From: Pacificibacter marinus
GTDB lineage: Bacteria > Pseudomonadota > Alphaproteobacteria > Rhodobacterales > Rhodobacteraceae
NCBI RefSeq assembly: GCF_900109555.1
Contig: NZ_FNZV01000004.1
Location: forward strand, 1-64,000
Direction: 5' to 3'
Length of the DNA stretch: 64,000 nucleotides
Shown here: one piece after another, positions 1 through 8,737 of the stretch
How the letters are laid out: the number at the start of each line of letters is the position of its first letter
How positions within the stretch are numbered: the stretch's first letter is position 1
Notes under the pieces: model-generated
The model's database searches: none
Told to the model about the DNA's origin: nothing
The model's input: only the letters and a program-made list of their open reading frames with translations
Program-made: the position numbers and the translations under genes

Positions 1-185
1 ATAGTCGGCTGTCTTCGACGCCGGTGTTTATCCTCACAACGTCTGATCATCCAGATGATATCGTTAACGCCCATAATTTCAATGTGGCCGGCTATATCAT
101 AAAGCCAGTGCAAAAAGAACAAATGCTGGATGCTTTGAGCGCTTTAAATGTGTTTTGGAGACTCTGTGAATATCCTATGGAATAG
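1..185 (+). CDS. Response regulator receiver domain, C-terminal end (partial)
   Basis: Reading from base 3, an open frame runs to a TAG at 183-185 and encodes about 60 residues. It contains TPVFILTTSDHPDD followed by NVAGYIIKPV. That is the beta4/beta5 end of a CheY-like receiver domain: the T/S switch residue lies in the TTS stretch and the conserved lysine is in the KP dipeptide. The protein ends about 25 residues after the KP, so it is a stand-alone receiver of the Rcp1-like type with no output domain on this side. The phospho-acceptor Asp and the partner kinase are outside the window. Confidence 0.75.
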   Translation, partial: SRLSSTPVFILTTSDHPDDIVNAHNFNVAGYIIKPVQKEQMLDALSALNVFWRLCEYPME

Positions 186-543
186 AGTGTGAAAAAGGCT
201 GAAATATTTCGTAGTTTTGTGACTTGAATGCGTAAAGGCCTTCCCTGGCGCAGGGTAGTCAATTAAAGGGCTGAACATGGCGCTCAGCAGATAAAAGTTT
301 CAGTGATGTGGTAAAAAAGTCTTGCATTGCGCCTTATTCCGCTGTGTCATCGTGTCCAATGCAAGGTTGTGGTTAACTTTGTTTGCGCAACATTGCGCTT
401 AAAGCGCCTAATATAGGGCGGCGTTAACCATTTGACGTGCATTGCCCCTATACAATCGCAGTTTGTTGCCTTATCAGAGCATCTTTCTTACCTCCGGTCT
501 TTCCGCGAACGCGGCGATTGCCCAATACGGACATGCATTACCC
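186..543. other. Non-coding stretch upstream of the helicase
   Basis: No convincing gene is seen in these 358 bases. The stretch presumably carries the promoter and leader of the helicase gene at 544; a TAATAT at 409-414 is a possible -10 element, but no well-spaced -35 is obvious. A TTG at 442 would extend the helicase frame by 34 residues, but those residues match no helicase feature. Cold-shock helicase mRNAs often have long leaders, so this may be a structured 5' UTR (inference). Confidence 0.3.
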
Positions 544-2601
544 ATGATTACAGCCCTTTCCGACGCCCTTGCCGAGCGCGGCTATGACACCCTCACACCA
601 GTCCAAGAGGCGGTGAATGACCCTGCGTTGCAAGACGCGGATCTTTTGGTCTCGGCGCAAACGGGCTCGGGTAAAACTGTCGGTTTCGGTTTGGCGATCG
701 CGCATACTCTTTTGGGTGATGCAGAACGTTTTGATCGCGCCGAAGCGCCGATGGCTTTGGTCATCGCACCGACACGTGAACTGGCCTTCCAAGTGAAACG
801 CGAACTTGAATGGCTGTATGCCAAAGCTGGTGCGAAACTCGCGTCTTGTGTCGGTGGTATGGATTACCGTGATGAACGCCGCACGCTTGAACGTGGTGCA
901 CATATTGTTGTCGGTACGCCGGGGCGTTTGCGCGATCACATTCAACGTGGGTCACTGGATATGTCCGGCCTGCGTGCGATTATTTTGGATGAAGCCGATG
1001 AGATGCTTGATCTTGGCTTCCGCGAAGATTTGGAATTCATGCTAGGCGAGGCGCCAAAAGAACGCCGCACATTGATGTTCTCGGCTACTGTGCCTGCAAT
1101 GATCGCCAAGCTGGCCAAGCAATACCAACGCGATGCTGTGCGTGTGAACACTGCGGCTGGCGCGAAACAGCACGCTGACATTTCCTACCAAGCGCTGTCT
1201 GTGTCTGCACGTGACGAAGAGAACGCGATCATCAATATGTTGCGTTACCACGATGCGGAAAACGCTATCGTGTTTGCTAACACGCGGGCGTCTGTTGCGC
1301 GTTTGACTGCGCGCTTTGCCAACCGTGGTTTTTCCGTCGTTTGCCTGTCTGGTGAGTTAAGCCAAGCGGAACGCAGCCATGCATTGCAAGCGATGCGCGA
1401 TGGTCGTGCACGTGTTTGTGTGGCCACAGATGTTGCTGCGCGCGGGATCGATTTACCGAACTTGGAATTGGTGATCCACGCTGAATTGCCGACAAATGCC
1501 GAAACATTGTTGCACCGTTCTGGTCGCACGGGGCGCGCAGGGCGCAAAGGGATTTCTGCTCTTATCGTTCCCCCAAAAATGAAGTCCAAAGCTACGCGTT
1601 TGCTGGGGTGGGCCAAATTGACAGCAGAATGGGTCGAGGCGCCAAGCGCTGAGATGATCTTGGCTAAAGATGAAGAAAAGCTGTTGAGCGATCCAGCTTT
1701 GACGGCGGAGCCTTCAGAGCAAGAGGCAGAGTTCGCTGCTAAAATGCTAGAAACACACACACCTGAAAAAATCGCAGCGGCGTACCTGCGGCTTTACCGT
1801 GCGGGTGTATCTGCACCTGAGGAACTTGGTCCGGCACCTAAACCTGGTGAGCGTCCAGAGCGCGCTGCACGTGAAGATTTTGGCAAATCGGTGTGGTTTT
1901 CTTTGTCAGTTGGTCGTGATGATCGTGCCGAGCCACGTTGGCTTTTGCCGCTGGTTTGTCGTGCCGGGAATATCGATAAAACATCTATCGGCGCGATCCG
2001 TATTCGCGACACGCAGAGCTTTGTTGAGTTGAAAGAAGCTGCTGCAGACGGTTTTGAAGCCGCGCTTGATAATGGTGTTTTGGAAGAGAACGTTAAAGCG
2101 ACGCGCTTGGCGACAATGCCTGATTTGGGTGGCGATCGTTCGGGTGGTGGCAAGAAACCGTATGAGAAAAAAACCTACGGCGATAAAAAATCTTATGGCG
2201 ATAAAAAACCATATGAAAAGAAATCCTATGGCGACAAGAAGCCGTATGAAAAAAAAGAGTATGGTGATAAAAAGCCATACGGCAAAGGCGGCGATGGCGA
2301 TAAAAAGCCATACGAGAAAAAACCGTTTAAGAAAAAGTTTGAAGATCCAACACGTGATGGTGCTGTGAGCGACAAGGCGAAAAAGCCACGTAGCAAACCA
2401 GATGGTGACAAAAAGCCATATGAGAAAAAACCATTCGCTGCCGGTGCTGGTGACACGTCCAAACGCGTTTACAGCAAGAAACCTGCAGGCGCTGGTAAGC
2501 CAGGCGGTAAGCCCTATGCGGGTAAGCCATCTGGTGGAAAACCTGCCGCGAAATACGGCAAGCCCAAAGGCGGTGCCGCGACGCCAAAACGCAAAGGCTA
2601 A
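544..2601 (+). CDS. DEAD-box ATP-dependent RNA helicase with DbpA-type RNA-binding domain and repetitive basic tail
   Basis: Unwinds RNA duplexes using ATP, most likely in ribosome assembly or cold adaptation in the cytoplasm. From the ATG at 544 (685 residues) the motifs run in order: Q motif around residue 18, motif I AQTGSGKT (38-45), PTRELA, TPGR, DEAD (149-152), SAT (180-182), ARGIDLP and HRSGRTGRAG (about 325-334). A DbpA-like RNA-binding fold occupies about 448-517. From 536 to the end the protein is a low-complexity tail of GDKKPYEKK-type repeats, then G/K/P-rich sequence, typical of CsdA/DeaD-like helicases that bind rRNA nonspecifically. A TTG at 442 would add residues unlike the family, so 544 is preferred. 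A strong terminator follows. Confidence 0.93.
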   Translation: MITALSDALAERGYDTLTPVQEAVNDPALQDADLLVSAQTGSGKTVGFGLAIAHTLLGDAERFDRAEAPMALVIAPTRELAFQVKRELEWLYAKAGAKLASCVGGMDYRDERRTLERGAHIVVGTPGRLRDHIQRGSLDMSGLRAIILDEADEMLDLGFREDLEFMLGEAPKERRTLMFSATVPAMIAKLAKQYQRDAVRVNTAAGAKQHADISYQALSVSARDEENAIINMLRYHDAENAIVFANTRASVARLTARFANRGFSVVCLSGELSQAERSHALQAMRDGRARVCVATDVAARGIDLPNLELVIHAELPTNAETLLHRSGRTGRAGRKGISALIVPPKMKSKATRLLGWAKLTAEWVEAPSAEMILAKDEEKLLSDPALTAEPSEQEAEFAAKMLETHTPEKIAAAYLRLYRAGVSAPEELGPAPKPGERPERAAREDFGKSVWFSLSVGRDDRAEPRWLLPLVCRAGNIDKTSIGAIRIRDTQSFVELKEAAADGFEAALDNGVLEENVKATRLATMPDLGGDRSGGGKKPYEKKTYGDKKSYGDKKPYEKKSYGDKKPYEKKEYGDKKPYGKGGDGDKKPYEKKPFKKKFEDPTRDGAVSDKAKKPRSKPDGDKKPYEKKPFAAGAGDTSKRVYSKKPAGAGKPGGKPYAGKPSGGKPAAKYGKPKGGAATPKRKG

Positions 2602-2624
2602 AACGCCTGCGCTGATCTGAATAG

Positions 2625-2655
2625 AAAAGCCGAGCAGTCAAATGCTCGGCTTTTT
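2625..2655 (+). terminator. Rho-independent terminator of the helicase gene
   Basis: A 12-bp stem (2625-2636 with 2643-2654, GCCGAGCA core) closes a 6-nt loop and runs into a T stretch, 23 bases after the helicase stop. Confidence 0.9.
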
Positions 2656-2773
2656 GTATGTCGATAACGATGTTTGTGGCAGGGATCGGGCTAGGGTGCG
2701 AGATGTTGTTATATGTATATACAAAGGGTGGTTTTGTGTTTATTTCACCCACCCATATATCTCAATCGCCCAT

Positions 2774-2798
2774 AAAAAAGGGAGCCCGAAGGCTCCCT
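2774..2798 (-). terminator. Rho-independent terminator of icd
   Basis: Read on the minus strand, a GGGAGCC/GGCTCCC stem with a 4-nt loop (2780-2797) is followed by six T residues. It lies 23 bases past the icd stop codon. Confidence 0.88.
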
Positions 2799-2820
2799 AA
2801 ACGGTTCTCGCGTAAACAGC

Positions 2821-5019
2821 TTAACCGATGATGGCGTTCAGCGTTGCAGATGGGCGCATGATAGCTGATGTTTTGACGACATCTGATTTGTAGTAGCCAT
2901 CCATGTCGGCTGGTTTGCCTTCATCTACTTTTAGCTCGTTCAAGATTGTCGCTTCATTGGCGGACAGTTTATCAGCAACATCTGCAAAGTGCGCTTTGAT
3001 GTCTGTATCTACGTCTTGGTTTGCCAAGCTTTCTGCCCAGTACCGTGCGAACCAGTAGTGTGAAGAGCGGTTGTCATTTTGGCCGACTTTGCGCTCGGGC
3101 GATTTGTTTTCAAGCAAGAGTTTGACTGTTGCGTCTTCAACGGCTTGGCCCAAAACTGCCGCTTTGGGTTTGTCTTTGGCTCCTGCGAGGAAGTTGAAGC
3201 TTTCACCCAAGGCACAGAATTCGCCAAGGCTGTCCCAACGTAGGTGGTTTTCAGCGACCAGTTGTTCAACGTGCTTTGGAGCAGAGCCGCCAGCACCAGT
3301 TTCGAACAAGCCACCACCGTTCATCAATTTCACGATAGACAGCATTTTCGCTGATGTCCCAAGTTCCAAAATTGGGAACAGGTCGGTCAAGTAATCGCGT
3401 AAAACGTTGCCAGAGATGGTCACAACATCTTTGCCTTTGGTCATTTCAGCCCATGAGAAACGCGTCGCTTCACGGGGCGCCATGATCGGAATATCTTTGC
3501 CAGCGGCTTTGAGCGCAGCCTCAACGTATTTGATCAATTCTGCGTCATGTGCACGGTTGGCATCCAACCAGAATGCGGCAGTACCAACAGCGTCGAAACG
3601 CTCAATACCGGTTTTGATCCAGTCAAGAATAGGCGCTTTTTTCGCAGTGGAAGAACGCCAGATATCGCCAGCCTCAACAGAGTGAGAATGCAACACATCG
3701 CCGTTCGCCAAAACAATTTCGACAGTCCCAGCAGATGGGATTTCAAAGGTTGTTGGGTGCGAACCGTATTCTTCGGCTTTTTGCGCCATCAAGCCAACGT
3801 TGGACACCGCGCCACATGATGTCACGTCCAATGCGCCGTTTTCTTTGAAGTAGTTGATGGTCTCGTCGTAGATGGTCGCATAGCAGTTGTCAGGGATGCA
3901 GCATTTGGTGTCTGCGGCTTTGCCGTCTGGGCCCCAACCGATGCCGCCAGCGCGGATCACGGCAGGCATGGATGCATCGATGATCACGTCAGAGGACACG
4001 TGCAAGTTAGTGATGCCCTTGTCTGAGTTGACCATGTACATGTCGGGTTTGCCCGCGAGGGCTGCTTTGAGATCAGCTTCAAGTGCGGCGTTGCCCGCGA
4101 TGCGTTCTTCAAGATCTCCAAGGCCAGCGTTAGGGTTAAACCCAAGCGCTTTGACTGTCTCGCCGTGTTTGGCCAAGAAATCTTCGATAAAGACAGACAC
4201 AAAGTGACCAAAGATGATGGGGTCAGACACCTTCATCATGGTTGCTTTGAGGTGGACAGAGAACAAAACGCCGTCTTCCATTGAGGCGATTTCAGCTTTA
4301 ATGAATTCGCGCAAAGCAGCAGCCGACAGGAATGTCGCGTCAACGATTTCACCTTCAAGGTATGTCAAACCGTCTTTGAGAACTGTTTGTGTGCCGTCAG
4401 TTGCGGTGAAAACGATTTTAGCACCACCCGCTTGCGCGGCCGTAATGGTTGCGGATTTTTCATTGGCGTAGAAATCATTGCCAGACATTGACGCAACATG
4501 GGTTTTGGAATTCGCTGTCCATTTGCCCATGGAATGTGGATTGGCCATTGCATAGGCTTTTACAGCTTTGGCAGAACGACGATCAGAGTTACCTTCACGC
4601 AAAACGGGATTCACCGCAGAGCCTTTGACAGTGTCGTATTTGGCGCGAATGGCTTTTTCGGCATCCGTGACAGGGGCTTCTGGGTAGTCGGGGATTGTGT
4701 AGCCTTTGCCTTGCAATTCCGCGATGGCATCTGTGAGCTGGGGGACTGACGCGGAAACGTTTGGCAATTTGATTACGTTTGCGTCGGGTGTTTTTACCAA
4801 TTTTCCAAGTTCAGCTAGGTCATCAGACACGCGTTGCTCTTCGGTCAACAGATCAGGGAACAGTGACAAAATGCGTCCCGCGAGAGAGATGTCGCGGGTT
4901 TCAACATTGATGTCGGCCGCGCTTGCAAAAGAGCGGATGATTGGCAAAAGCGAGTGGCGTGCAAGCTCAGGCGCTTCGTCAACAATTGTGTAGATAATGT
5001 CAGGGGTCTGATTGGCCAT
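2821..5019 (-). CDS. icd: Isocitrate dehydrogenase (NADP+), monomeric type
   Basis: Oxidatively decarboxylates isocitrate to 2-oxoglutarate with NADP+ in the TCA cycle (EC 1.1.1.42). At 732 residues the protein has the size of the monomeric IDH-II family, about twice that of the usual dimeric Icd. It carries the family-typical [13 protein letters not shown] stretch at about residues 137-149, which contains substrate-binding Ser and Asn positions, and [11 protein letters not shown] near the start. The ATG at 5019 gives the family N-terminus [11 protein letters not shown]; an upstream in-frame ATG at 5085 adds 22 residues with no family match. The gene stands alone with its own terminator, divergent from nothing recognisable except a doubtful 31-codon ORF. 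Confidence 0.97.
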   Translation of the reverse strand: MANQTPDIIYTIVDEAPELARHSLLPIIRSFASAADINVETRDISLAGRILSLFPDLLTEEQRVSDDLAELGKLVKTPDANVIKLPNVSASVPQLTDAIAELQGKGYTIPDYPEAPVTDAEKAIRAKYDTVKGSAVNPVLREGNSDRRSAKAVKAYAMANPHSMGKWTANSKTHVASMSGNDFYANEKSATITAAQAGGAKIVFTATDGTQTVLKDGLTYLEGEIVDATFLSAAALREFIKAEIASMEDGVLFSVHLKATMMKVSDPIIFGHFVSVFIEDFLAKHGETVKALGFNPNAGLGDLEERIAGNAALEADLKAALAGKPDMYMVNSDKGITNLHVSSDVIIDASMPAVIRAGGIGWGPDGKAADTKCCIPDNCYATIYDETINYFKENGALDVTSCGAVSNVGLMAQKAEEYGSHPTTFEIPSAGTVEIVLANGDVLHSHSVEAGDIWRSSTAKKAPILDWIKTGIERFDAVGTAAFWLDANRAHDAELIKYVEAALKAAGKDIPIMAPREATRFSWAEMTKGKDVVTISGNVLRDYLTDLFPILELGTSAKMLSIVKLMNGGGLFETGAGGSAPKHVEQLVAENHLRWDSLGEFCALGESFNFLAGAKDKPKAAVLGQAVEDATVKLLLENKSPERKVGQNDNRSSHYWFARYWAESLANQDVDTDIKAHFADVADKLSANEATILNELKVDEGKPADMDGYYKSDVVKTSAIMRPSATLNAIIG

Positions 5020-5171
5020 GCTGTGGTCTCTTTCGCGATTTGATCGGTCAAATACCTGCGCGGGAGAAGCTCGTAGGGCATCCACGGCCTCCGTTCCGCA
5101 CTGTTGGCTTTGAGGTAAATCAGACGGCTGCGCAAGTCAATGTGTGCAACGGTATACAGAGGGGAATCTTT

Positions 5172-5267
5172 ATGTCTGGAAAATCAAAAAATGCGTTAAA
5201 TTCCTACGCGAAACCAAGCATGCAGCGATCATGGCGTTTCAAGACTAAGGTTCGGTTTGGGAATTAA
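5172..5267 (+). CDS. Possible 31-residue basic peptide
   Basis: An ATG at 5172 is preceded at good distance by AGAGGGGA, one of the better ribosome-binding sites in the window. The frame encodes 31 residues rich in Lys, Arg, Ser and Asn and ends at 5267, overlapping the last 39 bases of tsaD on the other strand. I recognise no family. It could be a genuine small protein or chance. The ribosome site is the only positive evidence. Confidence 0.25.
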   Translation: MSGKSKNALNSYAKPSMQRSWRFKTKVRFGN

Positions 5268-6221
5268 ATCGGGCTTAATGCCTTTTTCGATGTAATCCCA
5301 CGTCGCCAAACCGATCATGGCACCATTGTCCGTGGCCCATTTGATCGGTGGCAAGCACAGCGATATACCGTGGTCTTGCGTCAACTTGGCCATACCATCG
5401 CGCAGTTGAGGCGATGCCGCGACACCGCCAACGATGATCAAAGATTTCGGCTGGCATTCAATCACAGCGCGCTCTGCTTTAGCGATCAGCACATCCAGAC
5501 AAGCCGCCACGAAAGAGGCCGACATGTCATCAACGCTTACCTCTGGATGTTTTTCAATATGGCGTGCGACTGAGGATTTCAGCCCAGAGAATGAAAATTC
5601 ATAGCCTTCATTTTTCATCGGACGGGGCAGGCGCAACACAGGCGTGCCACGCTTTGCTGCTGCATCAATGGCCGGACCACCCGGCATTCCAAGACCCAGC
5701 ATGCGCGCGACTTTATCATAGCTTTCACCAACAGAATCGTCGCGTGTGGTGCCGAGCAAACGATAGCTCCATGGGTCACTTAAATGCGCCACAAGCGTGT
5801 GCCCGCCAGACACCAACATCACAACTGCGGGGTATTGGGTGCGCTGTTCTTCTAAATCGACAGAGCGCATGTGGCCGCGTAAATGGTTGATACCATACAC
5901 GGGCACGCCCCACCCCATAGACAGGGCTTGCGCTGTGGATAGGCCAATCAACAATGATCCAATCAATCCGGGCCCGCGTGTGACACCAATGGCTTTTAGG
6001 TCATCAGGCGATACGTTTGCCTCGTTCATAACATTTTGAATCGTAGGTAAAATAGCTTCCAAATGTGCGCGCGATGCCAGCTCGGGGTAGACACCGCCAA
6101 AGGCTTGGTGAACTTCGTATTGCGAGACGGTTTTAATCGCCAGCACGCTGCCATCTTGAGCCACAATCGCGACAGATGTATCGTCGCAAGAGGTTTCGAT
6201 TCCAAGCACATATTTACGCAT
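5229..6221 (-). CDS. tsaD: tRNA N6-threonylcarbamoyladenosine transferase TsaD
   Basis: Catalytic subunit that moves the threonylcarbamoyl group from TC-AMP to A37 of ANN-decoding tRNAs, working with TsaB and TsaE. The 330 residues show the Kae1/TsaD pattern: GIETSCDDTSVAIV at the N-terminus, the metal motif HLRGH (His113, His117), VSGGHT around 138-142, and ATDNGAMIG near the end with Asp298 as a further metal ligand. The ATG at 6221 gives the usual MRKYVLGIETS start; an upstream in-frame start adds 12 unrelated residues. It is the last gene of tsaE-tsaB-tsaC-tsaD, and its start overlaps the tsaC stop by 8 bases. Confidence 0.97.
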   Translation of the reverse strand: MRKYVLGIETSCDDTSVAIVAQDGSVLAIKTVSQYEVHQAFGGVYPELASRAHLEAILPTIQNVMNEANVSPDDLKAIGVTRGPGLIGSLLIGLSTAQALSMGWGVPVYGINHLRGHMRSVDLEEQRTQYPAVVMLVSGGHTLVAHLSDPWSYRLLGTTRDDSVGESYDKVARMLGLGMPGGPAIDAAAKRGTPVLRLPRPMKNEGYEFSFSGLKSSVARHIEKHPEVSVDDMSASFVAACLDVLIAKAERAVIECQPKSLIIVGGVAASPQLRDGMAKLTQDHGISLCLPPIKWATDNGAMIGLATWDYIEKGIKPDLIPKPNLSLETP

Positions 6222-6828
6222 CAGAACGCTCCAAAATTGCTTGTAACACCGCCGCACTTACGGCGCCGACACGTTCAATTTTTGCGGGGTGGGCGCGACA
6301 ATTGACGAGGCTGGATGGGATTTGGGATTTGGCTGATCCATGAATCACATAGTTCGGCGCGCCATTTAGATGCATCAGCGCTTGTGCGGTTGTTGGTGGC
6401 GTATCTTGGCCAGATAAGTTGGCCGATGTGACCAAAAGGGGCCCTAAATCAGTCAATAGGCTGAGGAGAAAGGCATCATCGGGAATACGAACAGCACATT
6501 CATCGCGCCCAGAAAGCCAATCAGGTGTAGCATCTAAATCCAATTCAACCGCAATAGTCAGCGGCCCCGGCATATAGTCACTGCAGAGCAGAGCCGTCGC
6601 TGTTGGTGTTAACTTTCCCCCCAGCGCGACAAGTTGATCGGCATTGGCAATCATGATCGGCAAGTTTTTTGCACGGGGGCGTTTTTTGAGGTCAAAGACC
6701 TTGTCCACAGCGTTCGCATGACTTGGTAAAGCCACAAGGCCAAGCACTGTATCGGTTGCCAGCAACACGACACCGCCGGCGATCAAAGTGGACTTTGCGT
6801 GATCTAAAGATTGCGATGCGGTGCTCAT
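6214..6828 (-). CDS. tsaC: L-threonylcarbamoyladenylate synthase, TsaC/YrdC type
   Basis: Makes threonylcarbamoyl-AMP from threonine, bicarbonate and ATP, the first step of t6A synthesis. The 204-residue single YrdC domain carries KKRPRAKNLP (48-57), PGPLT (85-89) and SANLSG (133-138). The usual PTDTVYGL substrate loop is altered to ATDTVLGL (24-31). The length fits TsaC; there is no Sua5 C-terminal domain. The start overlaps the tsaB stop as ATGA and the end overlaps tsaD by 8 bases, so translation is probably coupled. A second, longer Sua5 could exist elsewhere in the genome; I cannot see that here. Confidence 0.9.
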   Translation of the reverse strand: MSTASQSLDHAKSTLIAGGVVLLATDTVLGLVALPSHANAVDKVFDLKKRPRAKNLPIMIANADQLVALGGKLTPTATALLCSDYMPGPLTIAVELDLDATPDWLSGRDECAVRIPDDAFLLSLLTDLGPLLVTSANLSGQDTPPTTAQALMHLNGAPNYVIHGSAKSQIPSSLVNCRAHPAKIERVGAVSAAVLQAILERSDA

Positions 6829-7436
6829 GATAGCGCCTCAACAATCGGATAAGCGCGTGCATTTGTGTCGGGTATGGCGTGTCTCTTGGCCACTTTAAGC
6901 ATCGTCTTAATCGTTGCGGCATTGACCTCGGGCGCGTCTATGCCTTCAATGTCCACGTTACCTGCAATCGCGTATTTGTCTAATCTTTGGATATGTTTGA
7001 CGGCAATTTCACGTTCACAATGTTCGTAATGTGCAAGTTTTCCAGCTTTGAAAATACCAAAATGCACAAAGGGATTGGCCGCTTTACGTATAATCACTAC
7101 GGGGTCATCGGTTTGATCCGCCAGCTGTGTGCCCAGCAAATCAAAGGCGGGTAAACCAATAGTTGGTATGTCCAAAGCAAACCCCAACCCGTTGGCAAAA
7201 GCGACACCTGTGCGGGTGATGCCGAGGCCGCCGGGACCGATGTCGACGAATATTTCTGTCAGCTCATTTAACTCTGCACCGATGCTGCGCAAACCTGTTT
7301 GCAATACAGATCTGTAGTCGCGTGACCCTAAAAGGGTCGCATCGCTGGCGCTGTCAAAAATAACGGTGTCGTTTTTTGCCAAACCCATCACAGGCACACC
7401 GTTTGACGTTTGCAGTAAAAAGGTGAGCTTAGTCAT
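6825..7436 (-). CDS. tsaB: t6A biosynthesis protein TsaB
   Basis: Non-catalytic paralogue of TsaD that forms the TsaB-TsaD heterodimer needed for t6A transfer. The 203-residue protein has the ASKHA fold pattern of TsaB, but the signatures are diverged. The N-terminal strand reads FLLQTSNG rather than an AIDTS-like sequence, and the glycine loop reads GPGGLGITRTG (67-77) rather than GPGSFTGLRIG. An upstream ATG adds 5 residues; the ATG at 7436 is chosen because it sits within the tsaE stop (ATGACTAA, 8-base overlap). Identity rests on partial motifs plus its place between tsaE and tsaC. Confidence 0.88.
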   Translation of the reverse strand: MTKLTFLLQTSNGVPVMGLAKNDTVIFDSASDATLLGSRDYRSVLQTGLRSIGAELNELTEIFVDIGPGGLGITRTGVAFANGLGFALDIPTIGLPAFDLLGTQLADQTDDPVVIIRKAANPFVHFGIFKAGKLAHYEHCEREIAVKHIQRLDKYAIAGNVDIEGIDAPEVNAATIKTMLKVAKRHAIPDTNARAYPIVEALS

Positions 7437-7947
7437 TGAACAAGGTTCCAAGCGTTTTTAACACAGGATGCCACCGTGGGCTTTGCGCGCTGAGTGTAAA
7501 TGTTCGCGTCTGATCTGAGGCGCCAAAGCCAATGTCGATCTGCAATGGCGCTTCGAAAAATCCATCAATACGTTGGCCCCATTCGATTAAACAGATGCCA
7601 GTTTCAAAATAATCGTCTAGCCCTAGATTATAGAATTCTTTTGAATTTTCCAATCTGTAGGCATCCACATGCAGCACTGGGGCGCGGGGCGTCTCGTAAA
7701 TATTGGCGATGGTATAGGTCGGGCTGGTGACATCTTCATCGCTGCCCAAAGCTTTGACCAACGCGCGAATGAAAAAGGTCTTACCTGCAGCCAAAGTTCC
7801 ATCCAGCATCACGGCGTCGCCTGCTTGCAAATGCGTCGCAAGCGCGGTTGCAATGCGCGTTGTCTGCGCTTCGCTTTCAGCTTGCAGAGTCACAGATATT
7901 GGAGCGGATGCGGCCACGCTGGTGTCCTTTGAATCAAAGTGTTTCAA
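7429..7947 (-). CDS. tsaE: t6A biosynthesis ATPase TsaE
   Basis: P-loop ATPase that resets the TsaB-TsaD complex between t6A transfer cycles. The 172 residues show the Walker A motif DGTLAAGKTFF (49-59), TSPTYTI (74-80), HVDAYRL (93-99) and LIEWGQR (120-126), all in the family order. It is the first gene of the minus-strand operon tsaE-tsaB-tsaC-tsaD, whose members overlap by 4-8 bases. About 20 extra N-terminal residues precede the conserved core, so a slightly later start is possible. The promoter must lie in the short gap above 7947. Confidence 0.94.
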   Translation of the reverse strand: MKHFDSKDTSVAASAPISVTLQAESEAQTTRIATALATHLQAGDAVMLDGTLAAGKTFFIRALVKALGSDEDVTSPTYTIANIYETPRAPVLHVDAYRLENSKEFYNLGLDDYFETGICLIEWGQRIDGFFEAPLQIDIGFGASDQTRTFTLSAQSPRWHPVLKTLGTLFND

Positions 7948-8008
7948 GGGGATTTAGGCGAAATGCACCCAAAGGTCCATGGTGGACTGCGTGTTGTGAG
8001 GTGCGCGA

Positions 8009-8737
8009 TTAAAACAAGCGGTTGAACAGGCTGCGGGGGACGTAGCGTCCCCACTTGAATACCCAAGCAAAGGGGCGCGGAAACGCAGTTTCAAACCGTT
8101 GACTGTCTATGGCGCGGATCACATGATGCGCAGCGACCTTGGGCGTCATGATTTGCGGCATGTTGAAATCGTTTTTCGCTGTGAGCCGGGTTTTGATAAA
8201 GCCCGGATTGGCGATTTGAACGGTGACGCCAGAGCCCTTGAGATCAATAAACAGGTTTTCAGCTAAATGCATGAGGGCGGCTTTGGAGGCCGAATATCCT
8301 ATGGCATCGGGCAAGCCGCGGTAGCCCGACAAAGATCCGATCAACATGATATTGCCTGACCCGCGTGCGACAAGGTTGGGCACGACATGGGCCAGCACAC
8401 GTGCCGCACCCGTGAAATTAGTGTCGATCATTTGTTCTACGATTTCGGAATCCCAATCCTTGGCATTTGTTGGCTCATAAGTGCCCACGCAGTACAGCAT
8501 CGCATCCGCGTGCTGTGTTTGTTTTGCGGCATTGGCAACGCTGTGAATATCGGTGACATCCATTTGCACAACGGTCGCAGCGCTGAGTGTTTGGGCGAGC
8601 GTGTCGAGTTTATGTTGCGAACGCGCAGATAATATTAAGGTGGCACCACGTGCATCCAATGCCTGTGCCAAAGCGGCCCCAAGTCCTTCGGAAGCCCCGA
8701 CAATCCACCACGTTTTCCCGCGTATTGGGTCAGTCAT
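8009..8737 (-). CDS. Short-chain dehydrogenase/reductase (RpoE-linked operon)
   Basis: NAD(P)-dependent oxidoreductase of the classical SDR family, 242 residues from the ATG at 8737, which overlaps the stop of the DUF1365 gene. The cofactor loop reads GASEGLG (14-20), and the catalytic triad is Ser135, Tyr148 and Lys152 in YSASK. The upstream part of the open frame lacks any SDR feature. It is the third gene of an operon led by an FAD oxidoreductase under an RpoE-type promoter. A substrate is not visible. A role in modifying or detoxifying membrane lipid products during oxidative stress is inferred from context. Confidence 0.9.
   Translation of the reverse strand: MTDPIRGKTWWIVGASEGLGAALAQALDARGATLILSARSQHKLDTLAQTLSAATVVQMDVTDIHSVANAAKQTQHADAMLYCVGTYEPTNAKDWDSEIVEQMIDTNFTGAARVLAHVVPNLVARGSGNIMLIGSLSGYRGLPDAIGYSASKAALMHLAENLFIDLKGSGVTVQIANPGFIKTRLTAKNDFNMPQIMTPKVAAHHVIRAIDSQRFETAFPRPFAWVFKWGRYVPRSLFNRLF

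Noticed and set aside
442-543. Upstream TTG start extending the helicase by 34 residues
   Set aside because: No Shine-Dalgarno and no similarity to helicase N-termini; ATG 544 gives the normal start.
2150-2440. Regular short repeats that could suggest a CRISPR array
   Set aside because: The repeats are in frame within the helicase tail and there are no unique spacers.
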